Assembly (NCBI RefSeq): GCF_012927105.1
Contig: NZ_JABBFV010000004.1
Coordinates: 124,001-188,000, forward strand
Origin: Sphingobium psychrophilum
GTDB taxonomy: Bacteria > Pseudomonadota > Alphaproteobacteria > Sphingomonadales > Sphingomonadaceae
DNA length: 64,000 nt
Direction: 5' to 3'
Shown here: positions 15,752-26,148 of the stretch, one piece after another
Layout of the letters: each line of letters opens with the position of its first letter
Position numbering within the stretch: position 1 is the stretch's first letter
Program-made: the position numbers and the translations under genes
Notes under the pieces: generated by a model
Database searches by the model: none
Seen by the model: the letters and a program-made list of their open reading frames with translations, nothing else
Told to the model about the DNA's origin: nothing

Positions 15752-16864
15752 ATGATTGATCTCCCCGAAGACGGCGATCGCGGCGTGGCACCGTCGATCG
15801 CGCTCTATTCCATCCTGGGCTTCTGGTTCTTCTACACCATCATCGTGACCTTGCGCGCCGCCGTCATCGGCTTCGACGCGCAGCTGGATCTGGCCGCCCG
15901 CCGCATGGTGGTGGCGGTGATCGGCATCATCGTCACCTGGATACTCTATCTCGCCCTGCGCCGCTTCGACGGCAAACCGCTCAGCGTGCGGATCGTCGCG
16001 GCCTTCTCGCTCGCCGCGCCCTTCGCGCTCGCGATGGCGGCGGCCAACTATTATATCTTCAACGTCTATGATCCGGTCACCCTCTTCCCCGACGCGGAAT
16101 CGAAAAAGAAGATAGCGGAGGACGGCTATGTCCTCATCCAGATCGTCGAGGATGCGATCAGCCGCTATTTCTTCCTCGCCGCCTGGGCCGGCCTCTATCT
16201 CGCTCTGTCCTACGCCAGCGAAGCGCATCGCACCGAACGCCGCGCCGCCCGGCTGGAACGCGCCGCCCAGCAGGCCGAACTGCGCTCGCTGCGCTATCAG
16301 GTGAACCCGCATTTCCTGTTCAATACGCTCAACTCCCTCTCCACCCTGGTCATGCGCAACCGCCCGGACGAAGCGGAACAGATGATCATGTCCCTCTCCA
16401 ATTTCTACCGCACCAGCCTGACCGGCGATCCGCTTGAAGAGGTGCCGCTGGAGGAGGAGGTCCATCTCCAGAAACTCTATCTGGATATCGAATCGGTCCG
16501 CTTCCCCGATCGGTTGAAGACGGTGGTCGATATCCCGCCTGCGCTGATGAACGCCTGCGTCCCCGGCCTCATCCTCCAGCCGCTCGTCGAAAACGCGATC
16601 AAATATGGCGTATCGCGCACCTCCAGCCCGGTGGAGATCCGCATCACCGCGCGAGAGGATGGCGACCTGATGCACATCGCCGTCACCGACGATGGCGACA
16701 ATCCGCCCGGCCTGTCGGACAGCGGCAGCGGCATCGGCCTTGCAAATGTGCGCGATCGGCTGACCGCGCGCTTTGGCGATCAGGGCCAGATCGTCTATGG
16801 TCCGCGCGAGGGGAAGGGTTTTTCCGTCCTCCTCACCTTGCCCATCATCCGCCGGGGTTGCTGA
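15752..16864 (+). CDS. LytS-type sensor histidine kinase
   Basis: 370 residues. Membrane part with about four helices (residues 14-155), then a His_kinase domain (PF06580 type) with phospho-acceptor His187 in LRYQVNPHFLFNTLNSLSTL and an ATPase domain (LILQPLVENAIKYGV, SGSGIGLANVRDRL). It partners the LytTR regulator starting at 16870. The signal sensed is unknown. Confidence 0.92.
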   Translation: MIDLPEDGDRGVAPSIALYSILGFWFFYTIIVTLRAAVIGFDAQLDLAARRMVVAVIGIIVTWILYLALRRFDGKPLSVRIVAAFSLAAPFALAMAAANYYIFNVYDPVTLFPDAESKKKIAEDGYVLIQIVEDAISRYFFLAAWAGLYLALSYASEAHRTERRAARLERAAQQAELRSLRYQVNPHFLFNTLNSLSTLVMRNRPDEAEQMIMSLSNFYRTSLTGDPLEEVPLEEEVHLQKLYLDIESVRFPDRLKTVVDIPPALMNACVPGLILQPLVENAIKYGVSRTSSPVEIRITAREDGDLMHIAVTDDGDNPPGLSDSGSGIGLANVRDRLTARFGDQGQIVYGPREGKGFSVLLTLPIIRRGC

Positions 16865-16869
16865 CGCCC

Positions 16870-17616
16870 ATGTCCATCCGAACAATGATCGTCGACGATG
16901 AACCGCTCGCCGTCGAACGCCTCCAGATGCTATGCGCGCGCGAACCGCGCATCGCCCTGGTCGGCACCGCCACCGACGGCGAAGCCGCACTCCGCCTGAT
17001 CGAAGGGCTGAAACCCGACCTCGTCATGCTCGACATCGCCATGCCCCTGCTCGATGGCATCGGCGTAGCCCGCGCCGTCGGCCGCATGGGCATCCGCCCC
17101 GCGGTGATCTTCGTGACCGCCTTCGAAGGGTTCGCGGTGGAAGCGTTCGATCTCGCCGCTGTCGATTATCTGCTCAAGCCCGTCGCCCATGATCGCCTGA
17201 CCCGCGCGGTCGACCGTGTCGAAGTGGCGCTGCGCCACCAGTCCCCCGACGCCGCGCCCGCCATCTCCAGCGCACCGCAGCCCGAATGGGCCGAGGAATT
17301 CTGGGTGCCGCACCGCTCCGAACTGATCCGCATCGCCACCGACCAGATCGAGCGGATAGAGGCGGAGCGCGACTATATGCGCCTGCATGTCGGCGGCCAC
17401 AGCTATCTGCTGCACCAGACTATCAGCAGCCTGGAGGAACGGCTCGATCCCCAGCAGTTCGTCCGCCTGCACCGCAGCCACATCGTCCGCCGCGACCATA
17501 TCGCCCGCCTGCGCCACGACGGCAGCGGCGTCTGGTTCGCGGCACTCGCCGACGGAGGCGAAATCCGCATCGGCCGCACGTTCCTGGCGAACGCGCGCGC
17601 GATGACGGGGCGGTGA
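16870..17616 (+). CDS. LytTR-family response regulator
   Basis: 248 residues. Receiver domain with Asp55 as phosphorylation site (LVMLDIAMP) and Lys in DYLLKPV, then a LytTR DNA-binding domain (ERDYMRLHVGGHSYLLHQTI, FVRLHRSHIVRRDHI). It is 5 bases past the kinase stop; a TTG at 16858 overlapping the kinase is an alternative start. Controls unknown target promoters. Confidence 0.92.
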   Translation: MSIRTMIVDDEPLAVERLQMLCAREPRIALVGTATDGEAALRLIEGLKPDLVMLDIAMPLLDGIGVARAVGRMGIRPAVIFVTAFEGFAVEAFDLAAVDYLLKPVAHDRLTRAVDRVEVALRHQSPDAAPAISSAPQPEWAEEFWVPHRSELIRIATDQIERIEAERDYMRLHVGGHSYLLHQTISSLEERLDPQQFVRLHRSHIVRRDHIARLRHDGSGVWFAALADGGEIRIGRTFLANARAMTGR

Positions 17617-17628
17617 TGGCTTACCCTG

Positions 17629-17692
17629 TTCCCCGGCGAAGGCCGGGGTCCAGTTCCGCCCTCTCAACTGGACCCCGGCCTTCGCCGGGGAA
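17629..17692. repeat. Intergenic palindromic repeat between convergent genes
   Basis: Arms TTCCCCGGCGAAGGCCGGGG and its inverse CCCCGGCCTTCGCCGGGGAA, with inner GGTCCAGTT/AACTGGACC: a near-perfect hairpin of about 64 bases. Could also act as a bidirectional terminator. Confidence 0.8.
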
Positions 17693-17707
17693 CGCCGACC
17701 ACCGCCC

Positions 17708-18880
17708 TTAGATTGCCTGCCCCGCAGCCCATCCACTCGCCCAGGCCCACTGGAAATTATACCCCCCCAGCCATCCGGTAACGTCCACAGCTTCCCCGAT
17801 CGCATAAAGCCCCGGCACCTTGGCCGCCTCCATCGTCCGCGAAGACAGCCCGGCCGTCGCAATGCCGCCCACCGTCACCTCGGCCTTCATATAGCCCTCC
17901 GTCCCCGACGGCGCGAATGGCCAGTCGCTTAAGCGCGCGGCTACCTGCCGCAGCGCCTTGTCGGACAGGTTGCCCATCTCGCCCTGCACCCCGATCCGCT
18001 CCAGCAGCGTATCGGCCAGCCGTTCGGTCAGCGCCTGCGCCACCACCTTGCGCAGCATCACCCGCGGCCGCTCCCGCTTCTCCGCCAGCAGCCAGTCCGC
18101 CGCCTTGTCCGGCAGGAAATCGACCTGGATCGGCGTGCGATGCTGCCAGTAGGAGGATATCTGCAACATCGCCGGCCCCGACAGACCGCGATGCGTGAAC
18201 AGCGCCGCCTCGCGGAAGCGCGTCTTGTCCCAGCGCACTTCGACATCGGCCGACACGCCCGCCAGCGACTGGAACAGCGCCTCCTCCGGCCCCAGCGTAA
18301 ACGGCACCAGCGCCGGGCGCGGCTGCACGATGCTGAGGCCAAAATGCCGCGCCACATCATAGGCAAAGCCGGTCGCGCCCATCTTCGGGATCGACGGCCC
18401 GCCGGTCGCCAGCACCAGCGCGGGCGCGCGATACACTGTCCCGCCGATCGTCACCCGATACAGGCCATCGCCATGGTCGACATCGGCGATCGACTGCCCC
18501 AGCGCCAGCGTCACGCCGCCCTTGGCGCATTCCTCCTCCAGCATCGCGACGATCTGCTTGGCCGATCCGTCGCAGAACAGCTGCCCCAGCGTCTTTTCAT
18601 GCCAGGCAATGCCGTAGCGATCGACCAGCCCGATAAAGTCCGACGCCGTATAGCGCCCCAGCGCCGACTTGGCGAAATGCGGATTGGCGGACAGATATCG
18701 GTCGGCGGCGGTGTGAATATTGGTGAAATTGCAACGCCCCCCGCCTGAAATCAGGATCTTCTTGCCCACCGCATCGGCATGGTCGACCAGCAGCACCCGC
18801 TTGCCCCGCTGGCCCGCGGTCGCCGCGCACATGAGGCCCGCCGCACCAGCGCCCAGCACGATCGCATCATAGTCCGCCAT
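17708..18880 (-). CDS. BaiN/HI0933-family FAD-dependent oxidoreductase
   Basis: 390 residues. N-terminal FAD-binding Rossmann motif VLGAGAAGLMCA (about 8-19) and ISGGGRCNFTNIH near 46, both typical of the HI0933-like flavoproteins; C-terminal GEAVDVTGWLGGYNFQWAW closes the FAD site. Soluble. The reaction is unknown for most members. Its start overlaps the stop of the YaiI-like gene (TGATG), so both are co-translated. Confidence 0.9.
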   Translation of the reverse strand: MADYDAIVLGAGAAGLMCAATAGQRGKRVLLVDHADAVGKKILISGGGRCNFTNIHTAADRYLSANPHFAKSALGRYTASDFIGLVDRYGIAWHEKTLGQLFCDGSAKQIVAMLEEECAKGGVTLALGQSIADVDHGDGLYRVTIGGTVYRAPALVLATGGPSIPKMGATGFAYDVARHFGLSIVQPRPALVPFTLGPEEALFQSLAGVSADVEVRWDKTRFREAALFTHRGLSGPAMLQISSYWQHRTPIQVDFLPDKAADWLLAEKRERPRVMLRKVVAQALTERLADTLLERIGVQGEMGNLSDKALRQVAARLSDWPFAPSGTEGYMKAEVTVGGIATAGLSSRTMEAAKVPGLYAIGEAVDVTGWLGGYNFQWAWASGWAAGQAI

Positions 18881-19329
18881 CAGCGCGCCCGCTTCAGGCG
18901 AACCACCGCCTCGTCCAGCGTCTGTAGAAAACGCGACCGGTCATTCTTGCCAAAGGGCGGCGGCCCGCCAATCTGGTCGCCACCCGCCCGCAAATCCGCC
19001 ATGATCGCCCGCGTCGCGATCGCCGCGCCGATCGAACTATGCGTGAACGCCTTGCCATTGGGACCAATCACCACCGCCCCCGCCTTCAGGCAACGATCGG
19101 CCAGCAAGATGTCCGCGGTGATGCACACCGACGCCGCATCGGCTCGCTCGGCGATCCAGTCGTCCGCCGCATCGAACCCGTCGCTCACCACCACCCGGTC
19201 GAGCAGCGGATGGGCGGGAATACGGATCGGGCTGTTGCTCACGATCGTCACGGGGACTTCATGCCGCCAGGCGACCTTGTAGATCTCCTCCTTCACAGGG
19301 CAGGCATCGGCATCGACCAATATCTTCAT
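18880..19329 (-). CDS. YaiI/YqxD family (DUF188) protein
   Basis: 149 residues from MKILVDADACPVKEEIYKV at 19329. The DADACPVK motif and the later TADILLADRCLKAGA and GPPPFGKNDRSRFLQTLD are family hallmarks; the fold is PIN-like, so a nuclease-like role has been suggested. Overlaps the BaiN-like gene. Confidence 0.92.
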   Translation of the reverse strand: MKILVDADACPVKEEIYKVAWRHEVPVTIVSNSPIRIPAHPLLDRVVVSDGFDAADDWIAERADAASVCITADILLADRCLKAGAVVIGPNGKAFTHSSIGAAIATRAIMADLRAGGDQIGGPPPFGKNDRSRFLQTLDEAVVRLKRAR

Positions 19330-19439
19330 GGCCTGCGCGATAGGCCGTGGGACTGATAGAGACAAGGATGCGCGGCTTATTTCGCGTAGCGCCATTCCCC
19401 GCCTTCACCCCGCGCCGCTCCTGTCCTACATGGGTCGGC

Positions 19440-19874
19440 ATGAACGCCCCCCCGAACGCGCCCCTGTATAACAAGGACATATTGCGGCTCGCCGCCGGCA
19501 TCCCGCACCACCAGCGGTTGTCGGACGCGCAGGCCAGCGTCGAAAAACGCTCCCCTACCTGCGGGTCGCGCATCACCGCCGACGTGCGCATGGCCGACGG
19601 CCGCCTCGCCGACATGGGTCTGGACGTAAAGGCCTGCGCGCTGGGCCAAGCATCCGCCGCGCTGATGGCGGGCCACGCGATCGGCCTCACCGCCGACGAA
19701 CTGGCCGACGCCCGCGACAAACTCGCCGCCTTTCTGTCGGGCGACAGTGACGATCTCGACTTCTGGCCCGGCCTCGCCGTCCTCGCCCCGGCGCGCGGCT
19801 ATCCGGCCCGCCATGCCTCGATCCGCCTCGGCTTCGAAGCGATCGCCGAAGCCGCCCGACAAGCGGACGCCTGA
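19440..19874 (+). CDS. Fe-S cluster assembly scaffold-like protein (IscU/NifU family)
   Basis: 144 residues from MNAPPNAPLYNKDILRLA at 19440. Resembles IscU/NifU: Cys in SPTCGSRI and in VKACALGQASAALM, the two first scaffold ligands. The third expected Cys near PARHASIRL is not present, so cluster handling would differ from canonical IscU. Its stop overlaps the start of the antiporter gene. Confidence 0.75.
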   Translation: MNAPPNAPLYNKDILRLAAGIPHHQRLSDAQASVEKRSPTCGSRITADVRMADGRLADMGLDVKACALGQASAALMAGHAIGLTADELADARDKLAAFLSGDSDDLDFWPGLAVLAPARGYPARHASIRLGFEAIAEAARQADA

Positions 19875-21670
19875 TGGAAGCGCATCAGGCCGTCAGCGCC
19901 ACCGACATTCTCCTGTCCGAAGGCGTCATCCTGCTAGGCGCCGCCGTGCTCTTCGTCATGCTCTTCCGTCGCTTCGGCCTCGGCGCGGTGTTGGGCTATC
20001 TGGTCGCGGGCGCGCTGGTCGGACCGCAGGGGCTGGGCCTCGTCGGCGGCGGCGAATCGAAGCTCGCCATCGCCGAAATCGGCATCGTCCTGCTACTGTT
20101 CCTCGTCGGCCTCGAACTGCACCCCGCACGGCTCTGGCGCCTGAAACGCGACATTTTCGCGCTCGGCCTGGCGCAAGTGGTGCTGTGCGGCTGCATCCTC
20201 ACTGCCATCATCTTCTATTCGACCGGCTTCAGCTGGGGCGCGGCGATCGCGCTCGGCCTGCCGCTTGCCCTCTCCTCCACCGCGCAGGTGCTGCCGGGCC
20301 TCAAGTCCAGCGGCCGCATCAACTCCCCCTTCGGTGAGAAGGTCTTCTCGATCCTGCTGTTTCAGGATCTCTCCATCGTCCCGCTCATCACCATCGTCGC
20401 CGCCCTGTCCCGCAACCCCGCCGATGCCGGTGGCCCACCGGGATGGATGATGGCGGGCTACACCATCGCCGCCATCGCCGGCCTCGTCCTGGCCGGCCGC
20501 TTCATCCTGCGCCCGCTGCTGGGACTGGTCGGCCGCATGGGCGAACGCGAGATGTTCGTCGTCGTCGGCCTCTTCACCGTGCTCGCCGCCGCCGCACTGA
20601 TGCACAGTCTGCACCTCTCCACCGCGCTCGGCGCTTTCGTCGCGGGCGTCATGCTCGCCGATTCGCCCTACCGGCATGAGATAGAGGCCGACGTCGAACC
20701 CTTCCGCTCGATCCTGCTCGGCCTCTTCTTCCTGGCCGTCGGCATGGTGCTGGACCTGCGCGCCGTCGCCGCCAACCCGCTGTTCGTCCTCTCCATGGCG
20801 GTCGTGCTCGTCGCGACCAAGGCGGCGATCATCACAGGCCTTGCGCGCCTTTTCGGCATGGAATGGCGTCCGGCGCTGGGTGCGGGCCTGCTGCTCAGCC
20901 AGGGTGGCGAATTTGGCTTCGTGCTCTTCACCCAGGCGCAAAACGCCCTGTTGATCGCACCGGAAGCCGCCAGCCTGTTCGCCGCCATCGTCACCTTCTC
21001 GATGGCGACGACGCCCTTCCTGATGCTGTTCGCCCGCCGTTTCGAGTTTGCGAAGCCCAAGGACCAGCACCTGCCCGGCCCGGAGGATGCGCCGCGCGGC
21101 TCCGCCATCATCGTTGGCTATGGCCGCTTCGGGCAGACGGTCGCGCAAATGCTGATGGGCCATGGCTTTGGCGTCACCCTGATCGACAAGAAGCCCGCCC
21201 AGATCGAGGTGTCGAGCCGTTTCGACATGAAGGTCTATTATGGTGACGGCACCCGCATGGACCTGCTCCACCGCGCCGGGGCGGACGAAGCGCGTCTCAT
21301 CGCCTTCTGCATCGACGACCCCTCGCTCGATTCGCGCGCGCTCCAGCCCATCGCCCAGGCCTTCCCCCAGGCCGCGCTGATGGTCCGCGCCTTCGACCGG
21401 CGGCAGGTTCTTGAACTACAGGACATGGATCTCGCCGGCATAGTCCGCGAAGTCTATGAATCGGCCATCTGCATGGGCGTGCAGGCGATGCAGTCGCTTG
21501 GCGTGCCGGACGGCGAAGTCGAGGAAGTCGAGCGCCAATATCGCCAGAACGACGCGCAGCGCATGGCGCTCCAGACCGAACATGGCAGTCTGCTCGCGGC
21601 CAAGGACTTGATGTATCGCCCCGGCAAGTCCATGCGGCTGCTCAGCAGAGGGGATGGAGAAAAGGCATGA
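19874..21670 (+). CDS. KefB/KefC-type monovalent cation:proton antiporter (CPA2)
   Basis: 598 residues. About 12 membrane helices (residues 10-390; VILLLFLVGLELHPARLW, ALSSTAQVLPGLKSSG) form the exchanger, followed by a TrkA-N/RCK nucleotide-binding domain starting near 410 (AIIVGYGRFGQTVAQMLM). KefBC types export K+ in exchange for protons under electrophile stress. No KefF/KefG partner is adjacent. Confidence 0.92.
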   Translation: MEAHQAVSATDILLSEGVILLGAAVLFVMLFRRFGLGAVLGYLVAGALVGPQGLGLVGGGESKLAIAEIGIVLLLFLVGLELHPARLWRLKRDIFALGLAQVVLCGCILTAIIFYSTGFSWGAAIALGLPLALSSTAQVLPGLKSSGRINSPFGEKVFSILLFQDLSIVPLITIVAALSRNPADAGGPPGWMMAGYTIAAIAGLVLAGRFILRPLLGLVGRMGEREMFVVVGLFTVLAAAALMHSLHLSTALGAFVAGVMLADSPYRHEIEADVEPFRSILLGLFFLAVGMVLDLRAVAANPLFVLSMAVVLVATKAAIITGLARLFGMEWRPALGAGLLLSQGGEFGFVLFTQAQNALLIAPEAASLFAAIVTFSMATTPFLMLFARRFEFAKPKDQHLPGPEDAPRGSAIIVGYGRFGQTVAQMLMGHGFGVTLIDKKPAQIEVSSRFDMKVYYGDGTRMDLLHRAGADEARLIAFCIDDPSLDSRALQPIAQAFPQAALMVRAFDRRQVLELQDMDLAGIVREVYESAICMGVQAMQSLGVPDGEVEEVERQYRQNDAQRMALQTEHGSLLAAKDLMYRPGKSMRLLSRGDGEKA

Positions 21671-21993
21671 TCGCGATACTGGCCTGTCTGTCGGCGGCAT
21701 TGGCGATAGGCGCCGGCGCATTCGGCGCGCATGGCGTCGCCGATCCCAAGGCGGCGGAATGGCTGCGCACCGGCGGCCTCTATCAGTTGATCCACGCGGT
21801 CGCCGCGATCGCCCTTACCGGCGTCGCGCGCGGCGCAGCGGCGCTGATGCTCATGGGTGCGGCGATCTTCGCCCTTACCCTCTATGCCATGGCGCTGGGC
21901 GGCCCCAAATGGCTGGGCGCGGTCACGCCGATCGGCGGCGTGCTGATGATCGCTGGCTGGCTCTGGGCCGCATGGACCTTTGGACAGCGCTGA
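21667..21993 (+). CDS. DUF423 membrane protein (YgdD-like)
   Basis: 108 residues, about three to four helices. Family features AGAFGAHGVADPKAAEWLRT and YQLIHAVAAIAL, plus the end FGGPK-like ALGGPKWLGAVTPIGG. Overlaps the antiporter by 4 bases (ATGA). Function unknown. Confidence 0.9.
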   Translation: MIAILACLSAALAIGAGAFGAHGVADPKAAEWLRTGGLYQLIHAVAAIALTGVARGAAALMLMGAAIFALTLYAMALGGPKWLGAVTPIGGVLMIAGWLWAAWTFGQR

Positions 21994-22039
21994 AACCGCG
22001 CCCTTGCCCCCGATCCCTCGCACGCCTAGATTGGGCAAT

Positions 22040-22504
22040 ATGGCCGACCATCACCATCATCACGAACCGACCGGCACCAAGCTCGCCGACGCCGCGCGCC
22101 TGACGCTGGAGGCGCAGGAAGAGCAATGGACACCGATGCGCGCCGCCATTTTCGATGCGCTCGCGGCGGAGGAACGGCCCGCTTCGGCCTATGACATCGC
22201 CGATACCGTGTCCAAGACGCGCGGCAAGCGCGTCGCCCCCAACAGCGTCTATCGCATCCTCGACCTGTTCGTGACGAACAACATCGCGATACGGGTGGAA
22301 AGCGCCAACGCTTATATCGCCAACGCCCATCCGGGCTGTCACCATGACTGCATCTTCCTGGTCTGCCGAAATTGCAAGCAGGCGACCCATGTCGATGACG
22401 ACAAGGTGACGGGCGATGTGCGCGCGGTCGCGGCCCATGAAGGCTTCCATGCCGAACGGCCGGTGATCGAGGTATTGGGCACCTGTGCGAAATGCGCGGC
22501 CTGA
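22040..22504 (+). CDS. Fur-family regulator, Zur-like
   Basis: 154 residues from MADHHHHHEPTG at 22040; an upstream in-frame ATG at 21980 would overlap DUF423. N-terminal winged helix (WTPMRAAIFDALA, PNSVYRILDLFVTNNIAIRV), then the dimerisation domain with structural zinc ligands CRNCK and CAKC. The run of five His near the N-terminus may add metal binding. No divergent zinc transporter is seen nearby, so zinc specificity is inferred from sequence type. Confidence 0.82.
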   Translation: MADHHHHHEPTGTKLADAARLTLEAQEEQWTPMRAAIFDALAAEERPASAYDIADTVSKTRGKRVAPNSVYRILDLFVTNNIAIRVESANAYIANAHPGCHHDCIFLVCRNCKQATHVDDDKVTGDVRAVAAHEGFHAERPVIEVLGTCAKCAA

Positions 22505-22582
22505 TGGAGCGTTGCGCTTCCGCCCGGAACGGCCTAGCGGACCCTGCTTTGATCCTGAACGGCCTTTGGGCCGGGGGAGTCT

Positions 22583-24511
22583 ATGTCTTTGATGAATGAT
22601 CGCCCGGAAACCCCGCTCCTCGACCAGGTCGTCTGGCCGTCGGACCTGCGCGCCCTCAAGCCCGACCAGCTGCGCCAGCTGGCCGACGAACTGCGGCAGG
22701 AGGTCATATCCGCCGTCGGCGTGACCGGAGGCCATCTGGGGTCCGGCCTCGGCGTGGTCGAACTGACCACCGCGATCCATTATGTGTTCGACACCCCCCA
22801 GGACAAGCTGGTGTGGGACGTCGGGCATCAATGCTATCCGCACAAGATCCTGACCGGCCGGCGCGACCGCATCCGCACCCTGCGCATGGGCGGCGGCCTG
22901 TCCGGCTTCACCAAGCGCAGCGAATCGGACTATGACCCGTTCGGCGCAGCGCACAGCTCCACCTCGATCAGCGCCGCCTTGGGCTTCGCCGTCGCCAACA
23001 AGATGCAGGATCGCCCTGGCAAGGGCATCGCTGTGATCGGCGACGGCGCGATGTCGGCGGGCATGGCCTATGAGGCGATGAACAACGCGCGCGCGGCCGG
23101 CAACCGCCTGGTCGTCATCCTCAACGACAATGACATGTCGATCGCACCTCCTGTTGGGGGATTGTCCGCCTATCTCGCCCGCCTCGTGTCCAGCCGCGAA
23201 TTTCTCGGCCTGCGCGACCTCGCCAAGCGCCTCGCGCGCAAACTGCCCCGCCCGCTCCACAATGCCGCCCGCAAGACGGACGAGTTCGCCCGCGGCATGG
23301 CGATGGGCGGCACCCTGTTCGAGGAACTGGGCTTCTATTATGTCGGCCCGGTCGACGGCCATAATCTCGACCAGTTGATCCCGGTGCTGGAAAATGTCCG
23401 CGACGCCGCAGAAGGCCCCTGCCTCGTCCATGTCGTCACGCAAAAGGGCAAGGGCTATGGCCCGGCCGAAGCGGCGGCGGACAAATATCATGGCGTCCAG
23501 AAATTCGACATCGTCACCGGCGCCCAGGCGAAGGCCCCACCGGGACCGCCCAGCTACACCAATGTCTTCGCCCAGGCGCTGATCGCCGAAGCGCAGCGCG
23601 ATCCCAAGGTTTGCGCCATCACCGCGGCCATGCCGTCGGGCACCGGCCTCGACAAATTCGAACTCGCTTTCCCCGATCGCACCTTCGACGTCGGCATCGC
23701 CGAACAACATGCCGTCACCTTCGCGGCCGGCCTCGCGGCGGAAGGGATGCGCCCCTTCTGCGCCATCTATTCGACCTTCCTGCAACGCGCCTATGACCAG
23801 GTCGTGCATGACGTTGCGATCCAGAATCTGCCCGTCCGCTTCGCCATCGACCGCGCCGGCCTGGTCGGTGCCGACGGCTCGACCCATGCGGGCAGTTTCG
23901 ACGTCACCTATCTCGCCACCCTGCCCAATATGGTGGTGATGGCCGCCGCGGACGAGGCGGAACTGGTCCATATGGTCCACACTTGCGCGATGCATGACAG
24001 CGGCCCGATCGCGCTGCGCTATCCGCGCGGCAACGGTACCGGCGTCGCCATGCCCGAAATCCCCGAACGGCTGGCAATCGGCAAGGGCCGGATCGTGCGC
24101 GACGGGCGTCAGGTTGCCATCCTCTCGCTCGGTACCAGGCTAGAGGAAGCGCTCAAGGCCGCCGAAGCGCTGGAGGCCAAGGGTCTTTCCACCACCGTCG
24201 CCGACCTGCGCTTCGCCAAACCGCTGGACGAAGCGCTGATCCGCAAGCTGCTGACCACGCACGAAGTCGCCGTGACGATCGAGGAAGGTGCGATCGGCGG
24301 CCTCGGCGCGCATGTGTTGACCCTGGCGAGCGACCTCGGCCTCATCGACAATGGCCTGAAGCTGCGCACCATGCGCCTGCCCGACATTTTTCAGGACCAG
24401 GACAAGCCGGAAAAACAATATGCCGACGCCCGTCTGGACGCCGACGCCATTGTCGACACCGTCCTGACCGCCCTGCGCCACAATAGCGTAGGCACAGAGG
24501 CGCGGGCCTGA
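22583..24511 (+). CDS. dxs: 1-deoxy-D-xylulose-5-phosphate synthase
   Basis: First step of the MEP isoprenoid pathway: pyruvate plus glyceraldehyde 3-phosphate to DXP, thiamine-diphosphate dependent. 642 residues, full length. ThDP motif [17 protein letters not shown] at about 153, the His in [10 protein letters not shown], and the transketolase-type [18 protein letters not shown] in the second half. GGGGGAG precedes the ATG. Confidence 0.98.
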   Translation: MSLMNDRPETPLLDQVVWPSDLRALKPDQLRQLADELRQEVISAVGVTGGHLGSGLGVVELTTAIHYVFDTPQDKLVWDVGHQCYPHKILTGRRDRIRTLRMGGGLSGFTKRSESDYDPFGAAHSSTSISAALGFAVANKMQDRPGKGIAVIGDGAMSAGMAYEAMNNARAAGNRLVVILNDNDMSIAPPVGGLSAYLARLVSSREFLGLRDLAKRLARKLPRPLHNAARKTDEFARGMAMGGTLFEELGFYYVGPVDGHNLDQLIPVLENVRDAAEGPCLVHVVTQKGKGYGPAEAAADKYHGVQKFDIVTGAQAKAPPGPPSYTNVFAQALIAEAQRDPKVCAITAAMPSGTGLDKFELAFPDRTFDVGIAEQHAVTFAAGLAAEGMRPFCAIYSTFLQRAYDQVVHDVAIQNLPVRFAIDRAGLVGADGSTHAGSFDVTYLATLPNMVVMAAADEAELVHMVHTCAMHDSGPIALRYPRGNGTGVAMPEIPERLAIGKGRIVRDGRQVAILSLGTRLEEALKAAEALEAKGLSTTVADLRFAKPLDEALIRKLLTTHEVAVTIEEGAIGGLGAHVLTLASDLGLIDNGLKLRTMRLPDIFQDQDKPEKQYADARLDADAIVDTVLTALRHNSVGTEARA

Positions 24512-24606
24512 CCATCGACAGGAACTAAATCATCCTCGCAAACGTAATGGATCAACCGTGCCGTCAGTACGCTGAACGGCACGGCCATTGGGAGCGGAGG
24601 AAACGG

Positions 24607-26118
24607 TTGGCGTCGCATCTTCAACGGATATCGCGGGCGTTCGCTAAACCCTCGCCCGCCCTTTGCCTATTAATCCTGTGCGCCGCATGTCAGCAAAAGC
24701 CCGTCGACATCGCGCCACCCCGCGCGTCCGATCCTGTCCCGGCACCCCAGGAAAAGTCCCTGATCGCGGTGCCGGTCGATGCGGATGCCGGCGCTTTGCG
24801 CGAGGCGATCGAACAGGCGGTGCCGCGCATCCTGTGGACCATCAACCGGCGCGAACCGCGCTGCGTCGCACCGCAAAAGGTCAAGATATTCGGCGGGGAG
24901 CTAAAGGTCACGCCGCCCATCGGCTGCACCATCGTAGGCACCGTCACGCGCGGCCCGGTCAGCCTGCGCGGCGAAGGGCGGGAGATCATCGCTGACCTGC
25001 CCATCCATGCCAGCATCAGCGCGCGCGACGTGGGCGGCGTGCTGAAAGGCGAAACCGCGACCGGATCGGCCATGGTGCAGGCCCGCATCACCATCGACCT
25101 GGCGCGCGACTGGACACCCAAGGGCACGGTGCGGCTGCATTATGACTGGACCACGCCGCCGGGCATCGATTTCCTGGGTCAGCGCATCGGCTTCACGGAC
25201 GAAGCCGATGCGAAACTGCGCCCCATCGTCGCCAAACTGGAGCGGGATTTGCCGCGCGAACTCAGCAGCATGAACCTGCGCGGCGAAGCGGAAAAATACT
25301 GGCGTCAGGCCTTCTCCACGCTGGAACTGAACAGGCAAAATCCGCCCGTCTGGATGCGCATCAGCCCGCAGAAGATATTCTACAACGGCTACACGATGCG
25401 CGGCCGCTCGATCCGGCTGGACCTGGGCATGGAAGCGATAACGGAAACCTTCGTGGGCGATCGTCCTTCAGCACCGCAGCCGACGGCCCTACCGCCGCTC
25501 GACCGGGCACCGGTACGAAACCGGCTGTCCTTCCATCTGCCGGTGACAGCGGATTATCGCCAGCTTCAACCCGTCATTCAGCGCGCCTTGTCGAAACGCG
25601 CCGCGCGTCCGTTTAACCTACCCGGCATCGGCGCGGTGTCGACGCGCTTTTCCAACGTGACCTGCTATGGCGCGACGGGCGGGCGGATCGCGGTGGGCGT
25701 CGATGTCACCGCCCGGCCCGCCGATTCGACGGAGGATATCCATGGCCGCATCTGGCTGGCGGCGCGTCCGGTCAATGCCGCCAACTCGCCGCGCGTGGGC
25801 TTTGTCGATCCCGTCATCACCGGCGATACGGACGGCGTCAGCGGCGACACGCTATTGGCGATCGGGCAAAGCCCCGGCTTCTCCAGCCTGATCGCCAGTG
25901 CACTCGGTCAGAATTTCGCAAAGGATATAGCGGAACTCAAACGCAAGATCGGCCGCGCCATCGCAGACAAGCGAGAAGGCGACTTCGTCATCCACGCCCA
26001 TGCCGATCGGTTCGACATCGGCCAGATCCACGCTTATGGCCAGGGATTGCACCTGCCCGTCCATGCAACGGGTCAGGCGCAGATCAGCTATCGACCGACC
26101 GACGGCGCGGCAAAGTAA
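24607..26118 (+). CDS. DUF4403 family lipoprotein
   Basis: 503 residues. The start is a TTG at 24607 preceded by GCGGAGGAAACGG, a strong ribosome site; the ATG at 24547 has none. The signal peptide (FAKPSPALCLLILCAAC) ends in a lipobox. The mature part matches DUF4403 layout (APQKVKIFGGELKVTPPIGC, then tandem beta-rich TULIP-like halves). Possibly envelope lipid-related. GGAAC, 17 bases, CGTA upstream at 24521-24546 is a near-EcfG promoter. Confidence 0.85.
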   Translation: MASHLQRISRAFAKPSPALCLLILCAACQQKPVDIAPPRASDPVPAPQEKSLIAVPVDADAGALREAIEQAVPRILWTINRREPRCVAPQKVKIFGGELKVTPPIGCTIVGTVTRGPVSLRGEGREIIADLPIHASISARDVGGVLKGETATGSAMVQARITIDLARDWTPKGTVRLHYDWTTPPGIDFLGQRIGFTDEADAKLRPIVAKLERDLPRELSSMNLRGEAEKYWRQAFSTLELNRQNPPVWMRISPQKIFYNGYTMRGRSIRLDLGMEAITETFVGDRPSAPQPTALPPLDRAPVRNRLSFHLPVTADYRQLQPVIQRALSKRAARPFNLPGIGAVSTRFSNVTCYGATGGRIAVGVDVTARPADSTEDIHGRIWLAARPVNAANSPRVGFVDPVITGDTDGVSGDTLLAIGQSPGFSSLIASALGQNFAKDIAELKRKIGRAIADKREGDFVIHAHADRFDIGQIHAYGQGLHLPVHATGQAQISYRPTDGAAK

Positions 26119-26148
26119 GCCGCGCCGTCCGATTGATCAGGCCGAATA

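Noticed and set aside
21923..23995. Long minus-strand frame opposite Fur and dxs
   Set aside because: Antisense shadow of dxs and the Fur-family gene; composition follows codon-position GC bias only.
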